A stretch of 8,187 bases of DNA from Negativicutes bacterium (GTDB lineage Bacteria; Bacillota_C; Negativicutes; Sporomusales_B; JARLHX01): NCBI GenBank assembly GCA_031292015.1, contig JARLHY010000067.1:1-8187 (forward strand). Direction: 5' to 3'. Positions 1 through 6,433 of this stretch are shown piece after piece. Positions within the stretch are counted from its first letter, which is position 1. Every line of letters starts with the position of its first letter. Made by a program: the position numbers and the translations under genes. The notes below the pieces were generated by a model. The model saw nothing but the letters and a program-made list of their open reading frames with translations, was not told the origin of the DNA and searched no databases.

Positions 1-56
1 AACCGTCGATCTCCGCCGTGACAGGGCGGCATGTTAGACCACTACACCACGGGGCC
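1..56 (-). tRNA. tRNA-Asp (anticodon GTC), 3' end cut by window edge
   Basis: Read on the minus strand from base 56, the sequence folds as a tRNA. It has a 7-nt acceptor strand GGCCCCG, then TG, a 4-bp D stem (GTGT/ACAT) with a loop containing TGG, and a 5-bp anticodon stem CCGCC/GGCGG around the loop CTGTCAC. A 5-nt variable region and the first T-stem strand GACGG followed by TT complete what is visible. The anticodon GTC (plus-strand bases 20-22) decodes aspartate codons. The rest of the T arm, the 3' acceptor strand and any CCA lie beyond the left edge, so acceptor pairing cannot be tested here. Further tRNAs may follow in a cluster outside the window. Confidence 0.95.
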
Positions 57-77
57 GTATAGCAAATCGTAAAATCA

Positions 78-106
78 ATTATAACCGATTTCAGCCTCAA
101 TGTCAA
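78..106 (-). promoter_or_regulatory. Proximal sigma-A promoter of the tRNA-Asp gene
   Basis: On the minus strand an exact TTGACA (106-101) is followed after 17 nt by an exact TATAAT (83-78). Transcription would start near base 71, about 15 nt before the mature tRNA 5' end at 56, which leaves a short leader for RNase P to remove. Both hexamers and the spacing are full consensus, as expected for a stable-RNA promoter. No mapped start site is available. Confidence 0.85.
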
Positions 107-142
107 TCATCGCAAGGCGCGAAGCAACCAGTCACAAATTGC

Positions 143-170
143 ATTATACCATGTTAAGCGACAATGTCAA
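143..170 (-). promoter_or_regulatory. Distal tandem sigma-A promoter of the tRNA-Asp gene
   Basis: A second exact TTGACA (170-165) and exact TATAAT (148-143) lie on the minus strand with a 16-nt spacer. This promoter sits between the cheY stop (184) and the proximal promoter; its start would be near base 136, roughly 80 nt ahead of the tRNA. Two consensus promoters in series are typical of rRNA and tRNA operons. I see no intrinsic terminator between cheY and this promoter, so read-through from cheY is also possible. Confidence 0.75.
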
Positions 171-183
171 GAGCCCTTTTCCA

Positions 184-546
184 TCAAAGCCGCAGGATTT
201 TATTGACAACCATGATCACCTGTTCCTCCTCAAAGGGCTTGACCAAAAAGTCGCTGGCCCCTGAGCGGATGGCTTCGGTCATGATCTCCTTCTGGCCGAT
301 GGCACTGACCATGACCACCTTTGCCGTCTTGTCCTCGGCGCGAATCAGCTTCAGCGCCCCCAGACCATCCAGCTCCGGCATAGTGATATCCATGGTGGTG
401 ACATCCGGTTTGAGCTCTTTATATAGAGCAAGCGCCTGGTTGCCGTTGCCGGCCTCGCCCACCACTTCATGGCCCTTGCCAGTCAATATTCTTTTTAGCA
501 TCATCCGCATAAAGGAAGAATCATCACAAATCAAAATCCGCGCCAC
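184..546 (-). CDS. cheY: CheY-type single-domain response regulator
   Basis: This 120-residue protein is one receiver domain with no output domain. In the family, phosphorylation by a histidine kinase such as CheA lets the regulator bind a target, classically the flagellar switch. The acidic pair D8-D9, phosphoacceptor D53 (TMD, then ITMPELDG), switch residue S81 and K103 (in LVKPF) are all present. The aromatic switch position is F100 as in Bacillus CheY, not the tyrosine of E. coli, and the overall pattern resembles the Bacillus protein. The start is GTG at 546, with GGAGG at 560-556 lying inside the end of thiD, 9 nt before the start. The thiD stop is only 2 nt upstream, so the two are probably translationally coupled. 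No chemotaxis or flagellar gene is in view, so a stand-alone signalling role is also possible. Family is certain; chemotaxis role is inferred. Confidence 0.9.
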   Translation of the reverse strand: MARILICDDSSFMRMMLKRILTGKGHEVVGEAGNGNQALALYKELKPDVTTMDITMPELDGLGALKLIRAEDKTAKVVMVSAIGQKEIMTEAIRSGASDFLVKPFEEEQVIMVVNKILRL

Positions 547-548
547 GT

Positions 549-1364
549 CTATTCGCCTCCGCCCTTTAGCATCCCCGCCCTGCGGTAGAGTTCATAAAAA
601 TGATGGGTGGGGCCGACGCCCTTGCCCAGAGAAAATCCGTGCTGGATGGCAGTAGTGATATAGACCTTCGCCTCCTGCACCGCCTCTTCCATCGCCAGCC
701 CTTTGGCCAGGCCGGCGGCGATAGCCGAAGAAAAGGTGCAGCCGGTGCCGTGGGTATGTTTGCTGTCGATCCGCTTGTTGGTAAAAGCCGTAAAGCGGCT
801 GCCGTCATAAAGAAGGTCGCAGGCTTCACCAGGCAGATGACCGCCCTTGACCACCACATACCGCGGCCCCATGGCCTTGATGGCCACCGCGGCCCGCTCC
901 ATCCCGGCGCGGTCGGTGACGTCAAAGCCCACCAGGGCGGTGGCTTCGTGCAGGTTGGGGGTCACCACATCGGCCAGAGGCAATAGCAGCTGTCTCAGGG
1001 CATCCACGGCGTCCGGCAAGAGCAGCAGACTGCCGCTTTTTGCCACCATCACCGGATCGATCACGATATTTTTGGCGCCGTGCCGCTTGAGGGCCTCGGT
1101 CACCACTTTTGTGATCCGGACGCTGGACAACATCCCGACCTTCACCGCATCCACCCGGATATCATCAAAAACCGCCGCGATCTGGTCGGCGATGATCTCA
1201 TCGTCCAGCTCCCGGATATTGGTGACGCCGCAGGTATTTTGAGCCGTGATCGCCGTGATGGCGCTCATGCCGAAAACCCCCTGGGCGGCAAAGGTCTTTA
1301 GGTCGGCCTGGATACCGGCGCCGCCGCCTGAATCCGAACCGGCAATGGTTAACGCTGTTCTCAT
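549..1364 (-). CDS. thiD: Hydroxymethylpyrimidine/phosphomethylpyrimidine kinase ThiD
   Basis: ThiD is a cytoplasmic ribokinase-fold enzyme that phosphorylates 4-amino-5-hydroxymethyl-2-methylpyrimidine twice, giving the pyrimidine pyrophosphate used by ThiE to make thiamine phosphate. At 271 residues it has the normal family length. Visible motifs in order are [19 protein letters not shown] (6-24), TAQNT (40-44), DPVMV (103-107), TPNLHEA (135-141), VKGGH (172-176), [10 protein letters not shown] (205-214) with the expected active-site Cys209, and GPTHHF near the C-terminus. ATG at 1364 overlaps the stop of the upstream gene as ATGA, with AGGAGGAG at 1382-1375, 10 nt before the start. I see no TPP riboswitch (THI box) upstream, and no other thi gene is in the window. 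This suggests salvage or a dispersed thiamine pathway. PdxK-type pyridoxal kinase activity in the same superfamily cannot be fully excluded, but the motifs are ThiD-like. Confidence 0.95.
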   Translation of the reverse strand: MRTALTIAGSDSGGGAGIQADLKTFAAQGVFGMSAITAITAQNTCGVTNIRELDDEIIADQIAAVFDDIRVDAVKVGMLSSVRITKVVTEALKRHGAKNIVIDPVMVAKSGSLLLLPDAVDALRQLLLPLADVVTPNLHEATALVGFDVTDRAGMERAAVAIKAMGPRYVVVKGGHLPGEACDLLYDGSRFTAFTNKRIDSKHTHGTGCTFSSAIAAGLAKGLAMEEAVQEAKVYITTAIQHGFSLGKGVGPTHHFYELYRRAGMLKGGGE

Positions 1365-2044
1365 TTCAAACTTTCTCCTCCTTGGCTGATCTCCCCGCGC
1401 AATCCTTCCAGCGCCGTCCCAAGATTGTCCTTCAGTTTCCCGGCCAGATCCACCAGTTCCCTGGCGTCAAACAGATTGATCATCCGGGGGGTATACCTTA
1501 GCCGCACCTCGCCGAAAAATTCGTCGCGATACACATTGTAGTAGACAATCAGATTGCTGGCTGCAGCAAAATCACTATAGTCGATAACAATATACGAACC
1601 ATTGATGGTCTTCACCGCGGTACGAGGATCGATGAACCGGGTAAAGCCGTGGCTAGTCGGCGGCAACTCAGCCGCATACGGCCACTGGGCAATCTGTTTA
1701 TCATGGAAAATGCTCTCATATCCCTGTCCTGCCGGGTCGGCAAGCTGGGCGAGTGTCGGTGCCATCCGCAGGGCGAGCGTCCGCTCCAAGGAAGCCAGGT
1801 CACCACAGATATAGTTGACGTCATAATATTCGGTCAGTCCCACCGTGATCCGGGCCAGATAGTCCTTAGTGGCTTTATCGTAGAGAACCTCAAAGCTGCG
1901 ATAGTCTTTTGGTTTTTTGTAGGCGAAGATCAGATACTGGCTACCGCTCTGGCTCTGACCGGCATCCAGCGCAAAGCCGGCGTATTCGGCCGGAAGCTGG
2001 CTGAGATACTCCCAGCCGCTGATTTGCTCAATTATTTTCTCCAT
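1361..2044 (-). CDS. Conserved-looking protein of unknown function, first gene of thiD unit
   Basis: I do not recognise this 227-residue protein. It appears soluble: there is no signal peptide or membrane helix, and it has many aromatic and acidic residues (for example WEYLSQL near the start, then a stretch with [21 protein letters not shown]). There is one cysteine (C80) and no metal or nucleotide motif I can name. The frame stays open upstream to 2224, but that extension would run back into the terminator of the preceding unit. The ATG at 2044 has GAGGG (2059-2055) 10 nt ahead and a promoter candidate just upstream, so I chose it. The stop overlaps the thiD start (ATGA), implying co-expression with thiD and cheY. 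No function can be assigned from sequence alone. Confidence 0.8.
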   Translation of the reverse strand: MEKIIEQISGWEYLSQLPAEYAGFALDAGQSQSGSQYLIFAYKKPKDYRSFEVLYDKATKDYLARITVGLTEYYDVNYICGDLASLERTLALRMAPTLAQLADPAGQGYESIFHDKQIAQWPYAAELPPTSHGFTRFIDPRTAVKTINGSYIVIDYSDFAAASNLIVYYNVYRDEFFGEVRLRYTPRMINLFDARELVDLAGKLKDNLGTALEGLRGEISQGGESLK

Positions 2045-2072
2045 TTTATCCCGTCCCTCTTGTCCAACCTTT

Positions 2073-2101
2073 ATTATCTCCCATAAACGGAAATGGTGCA
2101 A
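2073..2101 (-). promoter_or_regulatory. Candidate promoter of the unknown gene-thiD-cheY unit
   Basis: On the minus strand, TTGCAC (2101-2096) and GATAAT (2078-2073) are separated by 17 nt. The -10 matches consensus at five of six positions; the -35 keeps only TTG. The predicted start near 2066 leaves a leader of about 20 nt that contains the GAGGG ribosome binding site of the gene starting at 2044. Position and spacing fit well, but the -35 is weak. Confidence 0.5.
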
Positions 2102-2192
2102 GAGGTGACCCCAAAAAAGTCGCCCGGCTACCGCCTGACAAATTTTGCCGGCCCCCATCACAACATCTTCTTTTCTTGCGCCTGACGTCCGC

Positions 2193-2221
2193 AAAAAAGC
2201 CTGACCGCACAGGCCAGGCTT
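2193..2221 (-). terminator. Intrinsic terminator of the surface-glycan operon
   Basis: Read on the minus strand, a 10-bp stem (AAGCCTGGCC with GGTCAGGCTT, one G-T wobble) closes a 5-nt loop TGTGC and is followed directly by six T (2198-2193). It begins 16 nt after the stop of the gene at 2238-3101 and separates the two minus-strand units. Confidence 0.9.
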
Positions 2222-2237
2222 CATGGGTCAGAAGATG

Positions 2238-3101
2238 CTACGGCAGTGGCTTAGCAAGCTCGGCGGCCACAAGCTGATGGACGTCGGTCGGGCCGGACAG
2301 GGTCCGGTATTCGGCAAAATTAGGTTTTACACCGGCTTTGATAAAGGTGCCCTTGAGGATGGCGATTGCCAGTCCGTCGTTATTGACCCGGGCGATATAG
2401 ACGTCATTGCCCACCGTGCCCACCAGACGATACTTGCCGATCGGCGAAATGACCAGCCAGCTCCCGTCGGTATAACGGGCGATAACCGTGTTGTCCGGCA
2501 GATTGTCGTAAATCAGATAGTCAATATCAAACAGGGTGGCGATTCGCGCCAGCCGGGTGGTGGTAAGAAAGGCCCGCTGCAGATTGTGGTTGGCGTCGGT
2601 GCGGTAAATCTGGTAGGTATCCGGCCCCTTGCCCACATGCACCTGCATATAGATGGCGTTGGTGGCGGTGGAAAAGGCCACATCGATGATGGCGCTGCCC
2701 AGCGGCAGTTTCTCGATGTCAGCCGAGAGCTCCTGCCCCTCCGCCATGGGATTGATCCGGGTGAGGGTGGCTTTGCTGCCGCCTGGCACATCCTGCTGCA
2801 GGGCCATCAGGGCCAAGTTGCGGTCATCCAGCCACTTGAAGTAGGTCACCTTCTGATCGCCCAGCGGCAGGGACCGCAGCAGCTTGTTGTCCGGGGAGAA
2901 TATCTCCACCACTCCGGCTTTAACCACCGCCATATACTGGCGTTTCATCGAGTAGTAGGCTTTGCCGCTGGTCACAGTCTCGGCGGCAGTCACCTGAAAA
3001 GCCGAAGCAGGCGCAAACAGCACCTGATCGAGATACAAATAAATGGCTCCCTGGAAAAGCAGTATGGCGGCAAGCCAGATAACGATTTTACGTTTGTTCA
3101 A
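2238..3101 (-). CDS. Membrane-anchored extracytoplasmic protein, possible beta-propeller
   Basis: This 287-residue protein has a short basic N-terminus (NKRK), one hydrophobic segment at about residues 7-25, and no cysteine for lipid attachment, so it is probably a single-pass protein with its body outside the membrane. The body is rich in beta-strand-like repeats with aromatic turns and paired charged residues (YSMKRQYMAVV, VTYFKWLDDRNLALMAL, YQIYRTDANHNL, DGSWLVISPIGKYRLV). These look like blades of a degenerate beta-propeller, though no named family is recognisable. The start is TTG at 3101 with a strong AAGGAGGAG (3116-3108), the AGGAGG core ending 8 nt before it. It is the last gene of the unit: only 16 nt follow the glycosidase stop, and the intrinsic terminator comes right after its own stop. 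A partner or scaffold role for the glycosidase and deacetylase is inferred from context only. Confidence 0.8.
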   Translation of the reverse strand: MNKRKIVIWLAAILLFQGAIYLYLDQVLFAPASAFQVTAAETVTSGKAYYSMKRQYMAVVKAGVVEIFSPDNKLLRSLPLGDQKVTYFKWLDDRNLALMALQQDVPGGSKATLTRINPMAEGQELSADIEKLPLGSAIIDVAFSTATNAIYMQVHVGKGPDTYQIYRTDANHNLQRAFLTTTRLARIATLFDIDYLIYDNLPDNTVIARYTDGSWLVISPIGKYRLVGTVGNDVYIARVNNDGLAIAILKGTFIKAGVKPNFAEYRTLSGPTDVHQLVAAELAKPLP

Positions 3102-3117
3102 ATGCTGCTCCTCCTTG

Positions 3118-4344
3118 TTATTTCACAATGAACGCGGTGGGAATCATCCGTTCCCCCAGCATATCAGCCGGCCGGTTCACGACTTTACCGTTGTAGAAAA
3201 GGGTGGTGCTGGACCCGCCGTCAAGATTGGCGGCATTGTAGTCCCCCTGCTCATAGAGGATGTTCTGGACGTCCAGCAGGGTGGCGCCGATGGAGTAGCC
3301 AGGCTGGCGGCCATCGATGACCAGCAGCAAAATGGTCCCGTCCTTACGCTGGCCAATGGCGGTGCGCGGCGCGATACCCCAGCCGCCGTCCCCCTCGGTA
3401 ATCAGTTTCTTGCCGTTGATGATCAGCGGCGGCCCGAAGGTCACCCCTTCCACCATATTCATCGCCCGCATCTCTTTCGGGGTATAGGTGCCGGCCATCA
3501 GCACACCGCTCCGGGTCAGGCCGATGACCTGTACCGGATCGGTGATATCGTCACCCACCAGGAATTTGCCTTCATGGATAATGACGCCATAGGGCAGGCG
3601 TCCGGTGCCGGTGCCTGACGGATCGTGAAAACCGCCGGCGTTGATGGCGGCGATGGCGTTATTGTAAAGGGCGATGGTGCTGACCGTATCGCCTTTTTCG
3701 CGGATGTCCTTGGCAGTGGCGGCCTTGATCCGGGTAGGATCAGGCACCTCAAGCATATAGCCCTGGAAACGGGAACTGGTAATATTGACCAGCTTCAGGG
3801 TATCATCGTCGCGTTTGGTGAACTGCAACATCTGCTGGCGAAGCTGAGCGGCGTCCACCTCGTCGCCGATGATTTTTTTGACCTGGGCATCTGACATCAG
3901 CCAGGTGATATACTGCGGATGGCGAGAGGTGTAGATGGCTCCCACCACCGCGCGTTTAACGTTGATAAAGGGACCGTAAAGCACGATGACCGGAGAGGTC
4001 AGGATCAGAATCACCAGATTGATGGCGAGAAACCGCAGGAAAAGGCTGCGCCGCCCCGCACCCGTAGCAAAACAAGCCTTCAGCTTGTCCGCATACGGCA
4101 AGCGTGCGGCCCTTTCCGACAGCTTCACGACAACCGGCAGACTGACAAAGGCTTCCCAGCCCCGCACCACCGCGCCCCAGACCACGGCCCAGAGAACGAC
4201 AGCCAAAGCCAGCGCCTTGGCGACTGCCGGGCGATTGACAAATTCTGTCCAGGCTGTACAACTGCGCGTTTTCGCTTCGTCAGCCAGCGTTTTTATTTTT
4301 GTTAACATCATCTTCATTTGAGAGTTTTCCGGCGGTTTGGTCAT
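3118..4344 (-). CDS. Membrane phosphodiester glycosidase family protein (DUF2233/NAGPA-type)
   Basis: The C-terminal two-thirds (about residues 130-408) carry the motif series of the phosphodiester glycosidase/DUF2233 family: INAGGF (234-239), GPPLI (304-308), RTAIGQ (327-332), DGR (344-346) and NLDGGSST (373-380). The family is named for the enzyme that uncovers mannose-6-phosphate by removing GlcNAc from a phosphodiester; bacterial members are thought to act on sugar phosphodiesters outside the cell. A segment at 103-123 is a good membrane anchor just before this domain. Unusually, about 100 residues precede it, including a second strongly hydrophobic stretch (about 43-60) and a basic linker (61-102). 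ATG at 4344 has GAGGG 5 nt ahead; the internal Met10 has no ribosome binding site. It lies 34 nt after the deacetylase stop and 16 nt before the next gene, so it is part of one operon. Substrate is unknown. Confidence 0.9.
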   Translation of the reverse strand: MTKPPENSQMKMMLTKIKTLADEAKTRSCTAWTEFVNRPAVAKALALAVVLWAVVWGAVVRGWEAFVSLPVVVKLSERAARLPYADKLKACFATGAGRRSLFLRFLAINLVILILTSPVIVLYGPFINVKRAVVGAIYTSRHPQYITWLMSDAQVKKIIGDEVDAAQLRQQMLQFTKRDDDTLKLVNITSSRFQGYMLEVPDPTRIKAATAKDIREKGDTVSTIALYNNAIAAINAGGFHDPSGTGTGRLPYGVIIHEGKFLVGDDITDPVQVIGLTRSGVLMAGTYTPKEMRAMNMVEGVTFGPPLIINGKKLITEGDGGWGIAPRTAIGQRKDGTILLLVIDGRQPGYSIGATLLDVQNILYEQGDYNAANLDGGSSTTLFYNGKVVNRPADMLGERMIPTAFIVK

Positions 4345-4366
4345 ACATACCCTCTTTGACAGTTAT

Positions 4367-4373
4367 TTCGACA
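4367..4373 (-). promoter_or_regulatory. Match to the Spo0A box (TGTCGAA)
   Basis: The 34-nt gap between the deacetylase stop and the glycosidase start contains TTTGTCGAAA on the minus strand, whose core is an exact 0A box, the DNA site of the sporulation regulator Spo0A. A 7-mer like this is expected about once by chance in both strands of a window this long, and I see no companion box or clear promoter beside it, so support is weak. Confidence 0.2.
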
Positions 4374-4378
4374 AAGCG

Positions 4379-5197
4379 TCATAAAATAGAATAATCGCTG
4401 CGAGTCAGCCTTTCCTCAAAATGAGCCAGATCGACACCGTTACCCATCCAAACCCGCTTTAGAGTCAGCGGTTCGTCATGCAGTTTAACCCAACCCGGTT
4501 CGATGGTGACTGCCAGCCGGAAACCCTTCTCCTTCAGCAGCCTGAGGGTATCGGCGTTGTAGCTCCCGTTGGGATAACAAAAATAGCGGGTATCCTGGTC
4601 CAGGAACTTGTCCAGCATTTCTTTCGACTTGGTGATTTCTGCCGCCTGCTCGGCCGGCGACATCGGGCCCAGGTCGCGATGGGTAAGGCTGTGGGACTGC
4701 ACTTCCATCCCGGCGGCCTTCATCTCTTTTAGCTCCTGCCAGCTCAGCCGCTCACCGGCGAACGTCCCCGGGATAAACAGCACACTCTTGAAGCCGTACT
4801 GTTTGAGGATGGGCAGGGCGACTTCGTAGGTATCGCGGTAGCCGTCATCAAAAGTCAGCACCACCGGCTTGGCCGGCAGTTGGCCGGTTCCGCTCAGGTA
4901 GGCGTATAATTCATCCAGTGAAATAGGCTGGAAATTTTGTTTGGCGAGAAATGCCATCTGTTCGGCAAAACGCTCCTTGGCGATCACCGCTTCGTTATTC
5001 TTTTCTTCGCCGATGCTGTGATACATCAGCACCGGAATTCCCGCCGGCGGCGGTGTCTTCGCCGCAGTCTGTCCGGCCGGCTGAACCGCAGGGGCCGGGG
5101 TCCGATCCTTGGCGGCAGGCGCACAACCCGTAGCTCCCAGCCAGATTAGGGCAATAACGGCGGCAACCAGTGCCGCCGGCAAATACTTCCTCTTCAT
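4379..5197 (-). CDS. Polysaccharide deacetylase (NodB/CE4) lipoprotein
   Basis: This 272-residue protein belongs to carbohydrate esterase family 4, whose members remove acetyl groups from N-acetylated glycans such as peptidoglycan or chitin-like polymers. From the ATG at 5197 the N-terminus is MKRKYL followed by a hydrophobic stretch ending GATGC, a lipobox variant with lipidated Cys25. A Pro/Ala/Thr-rich spacer (about 26-54) follows. The catalytic domain shows MYH (58-60), TFDDGY (115-120, metal Asp118 and base Asp117), SHSLTH (168-173, metal His169 and His173), YPNG (208-211) and the W250 region. The frame is open to 5248, but 5197 is preferred because GGGAG (5208-5204) sits 6 nt ahead and it gives a proper signal peptide. 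It heads an operon with the glycosidase and the propeller-like protein. Likely location is the outer face of the cytoplasmic membrane. A role in spore or vegetative wall modification cannot be separated here. Confidence 0.93.
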   Translation of the reverse strand: MKRKYLPAALVAAVIALIWLGATGCAPAAKDRTPAPAVQPAGQTAAKTPPPAGIPVLMYHSIGEEKNNEAVIAKERFAEQMAFLAKQNFQPISLDELYAYLSGTGQLPAKPVVLTFDDGYRDTYEVALPILKQYGFKSVLFIPGTFAGERLSWQELKEMKAAGMEVQSHSLTHRDLGPMSPAEQAAEITKSKEMLDKFLDQDTRYFCYPNGSYNADTLRLLKEKGFRLAVTIEPGWVKLHDEPLTLKRVWMGNGVDLAHFEERLTRSDYSIL

Positions 5198-5232
5198 CAG
5201 CGTCTCCCTATAAATTGTGTCCTGACAAGATT

Positions 5233-5268
5233 CTACGCAAACTTCCAAAGTCCCTGCGTCAAATTTCC
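5233..5268. repeat. Imperfect direct repeat upstream of the deacetylase operon
   Basis: On the minus strand two related blocks, GGAAATTTGACGCAG (5268-5254) and GGAAGTTTGCGTAG (5246-5233), occur in the same orientation about 22 nt apart, close to two helical turns. They lie 36-71 nt ahead of the deacetylase start. The arrangement could be an operator for a dimeric regulator. The upstream block includes TTGACG, which could double as a -35, but no good -10 sits at 17 nt; TAGAAT is 21 nt away. Confidence 0.4.
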
Positions 5269-5277
5269 AGGATCACA

Positions 5278-5286
5278 ATTTTAACA
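5278..5286 (-). promoter_or_regulatory. Candidate extended -10 promoter for the deacetylase operon
   Basis: The minus strand reads TGTTAAAAT, an extended -10 (TG-n-TAAAAT) in an AT-rich stretch of the 146-nt gap between mutY and the deacetylase. No convincing -35 lies 17 nt upstream. A start near 5271 would leave a leader of about 74 nt that includes the direct repeat. I see no terminator hairpin after mutY, so read-through from mutY is also possible. Confidence 0.35.
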
Positions 5287-5343
5287 TACTTTATATTCGC
5301 CGTTTTCTCTCTAATTCCTTGCTAAATCGACCGGGTAAGTTTT

Positions 5344-6402
5344 TCATGCCCCTCCGCCAGCCAGAAATGCGGCCATTTTGCCGTGCGGTCCGGCCCAGGT
5401 GAGCCCCTGCCATTCCTCAATCCCTACCCAGCGAAGCCCCCCGCCCGAAAGTGAGCTCTCCCCCTCCAAATGGCAGCGGTAAAAGGTGATCAGCCACTGG
5501 CGGTGGCTGAAAGTATGTGTCAGTTCCAGCAGAATCTCGCCGGTCAGGATCGATTGCCCCGTCTCGGCCCCAACAGCAGTCTGGAGCACAATCCGGAGAT
5601 CACCCGCCTCCCCTGCCTCCACCGCCGGAAACTCCCACATCCCGGCCAGCAGCCCCTTGTCCGGCCGCCGCCGCACCAGATAACTCCCGCCGCGCTCCAC
5701 CACCGCCGCCGCCACTCGGACCGGCAGGGGCGGCGCCTTCTTGCGCTTGACCGGAAACAGGCTCTGGTCGCCCCGGTCGAAGGCGCAGCACAAGGTGGTA
5801 AGCGGACAAACCGAACAACGGGGCGACTTGGGCAGACAAATAGTGGCCCCCAGGTCCATCAGCGCCTGGTTGAAATCGCCGCACCGCCCTCCCGGCATCG
5901 CCTCGGTCACCAGCTCAACCACCCGGCGTTTGGCCGGGGCGGTGGCCACATCCGCCTCCAGACAAAAAAGCCGGCTAAACACCCTGAGGACATTGCCGTC
6001 CACCGCCGGCTCAGCCTGACCATAGGCCATACTGAGAATAGCGCCGGCCGTATATTCGCCGATGCCAGGCACCGTCCTGATTTCTTCCCTGGTATCCGGG
6101 ATGCGGCCGCCGTAGCTCGCCGCCACCTCCCGCACCCCGGCCAGCAGGTGGCGGGCCCGCGAATAATAGCCCAGCCCCTGCCAGTGGCGCAGCACCTCGT
6201 CGTCGTCAGCCGCTGCCAGCTCACCCAGGGTGGGAAACCGCTCCAGCCAGCGCTCAAAATAAGGCTTGACCGCCTCCACCCTGGTCTGCTGCAGCATAAT
6301 CTCCGATACCCATATCTTGTAGGGGTCGCTGTCCCTGCGCCAGGGCAGGTCACGCTTGGCCCCGTCGTACCATGCAAGCAGCAATTCAGCCAGACTCACC
6401 AC
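5344..6402 (-). CDS. mutY: Adenine DNA glycosylase MutY
   Basis: MutY removes adenine mispaired with 8-oxoguanine, preventing G:C to T:A mutations. The 352-residue protein has the full domain order. The catalytic helix-hairpin-helix domain has WVSEIMLQQTRVEAV (31-45) with Glu34, the GLGYYSRAR motif (76-84), the hairpin VPGIGEYTAG (111-120) and catalytic Asp135 in AVDGN. The iron-sulfur loop is C189-x6-C196-x2-C199-x5-C205, the 4Fe-4S spacing of the family. A C-terminal NUDIX-like domain (about 228-345) carries FSH (298-300), the loop known in Geobacillus MutY to read 8-oxoguanine. The start is GTG at 6402, or an adjacent GTG at 6399; AAGGCGGAG lies 5 or 8 nt ahead, so the two cannot be told apart. 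It is 146 nt upstream of the deacetylase operon on the same strand. All key residues are intact, so function is secure. Confidence 0.97.
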   Translation of the reverse strand: MVSLAELLLAWYDGAKRDLPWRRDSDPYKIWVSEIMLQQTRVEAVKPYFERWLERFPTLGELAAADDDEVLRHWQGLGYYSRARHLLAGVREVAASYGGRIPDTREEIRTVPGIGEYTAGAILSMAYGQAEPAVDGNVLRVFSRLFCLEADVATAPAKRRVVELVTEAMPGGRCGDFNQALMDLGATICLPKSPRCSVCPLTTLCCAFDRGDQSLFPVKRKKAPPLPVRVAAAVVERGGSYLVRRRPDKGLLAGMWEFPAVEAGEAGDLRIVLQTAVGAETGQSILTGEILLELTHTFSHRQWLITFYRCHLEGESSLSGGGLRWVGIEEWQGLTWAGPHGKMAAFLAGGGA

Positions 6403-6433
6403 ATCAACTCCGCCTTGTTTAAACTATCGTCAT

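Noticed and set aside
2119..2147. Second hairpin with a T6 tract on the minus strand, between the terminator and the thiD unit promoter
   Set aside because: Only short 3-bp pairings with bulges can be formed (GTC/GAC and GGC/GCC), too weak to call a terminator; it may be a degenerate backup.
2045..2190. TPP riboswitch upstream of the thiD unit
   Set aside because: No THI-box-like conserved segments are visible, the promoter candidate is close to the start codon, and the leader would be only about 20 nt.
2045..2224. N-terminal extension of the unknown gene up to an ATG at 2224
   Set aside because: It would start beside the upstream stop and run through the intrinsic terminator at 2193-2221. 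The ATG at 2044 has a ribosome binding site and a promoter candidate in front of it.
2223..3131. Long plus-strand open frame opposite the propeller-like gene (302 codons)
   Set aside because: It is antisense to a gene with signal-anchor features, a strong ribosome binding site and operon spacing; its translation is rich in His, Gly and Gln without domain motifs, as expected of a shadow in GC-rich DNA.
5198..5248. Upstream start at 5248 for the deacetylase
   Set aside because: It would place 17 polar residues, including two Cys, ahead of the signal peptide and has no ribosome binding site; 5197 gives a normal lipoprotein signal with GGGAG 6 nt upstream.
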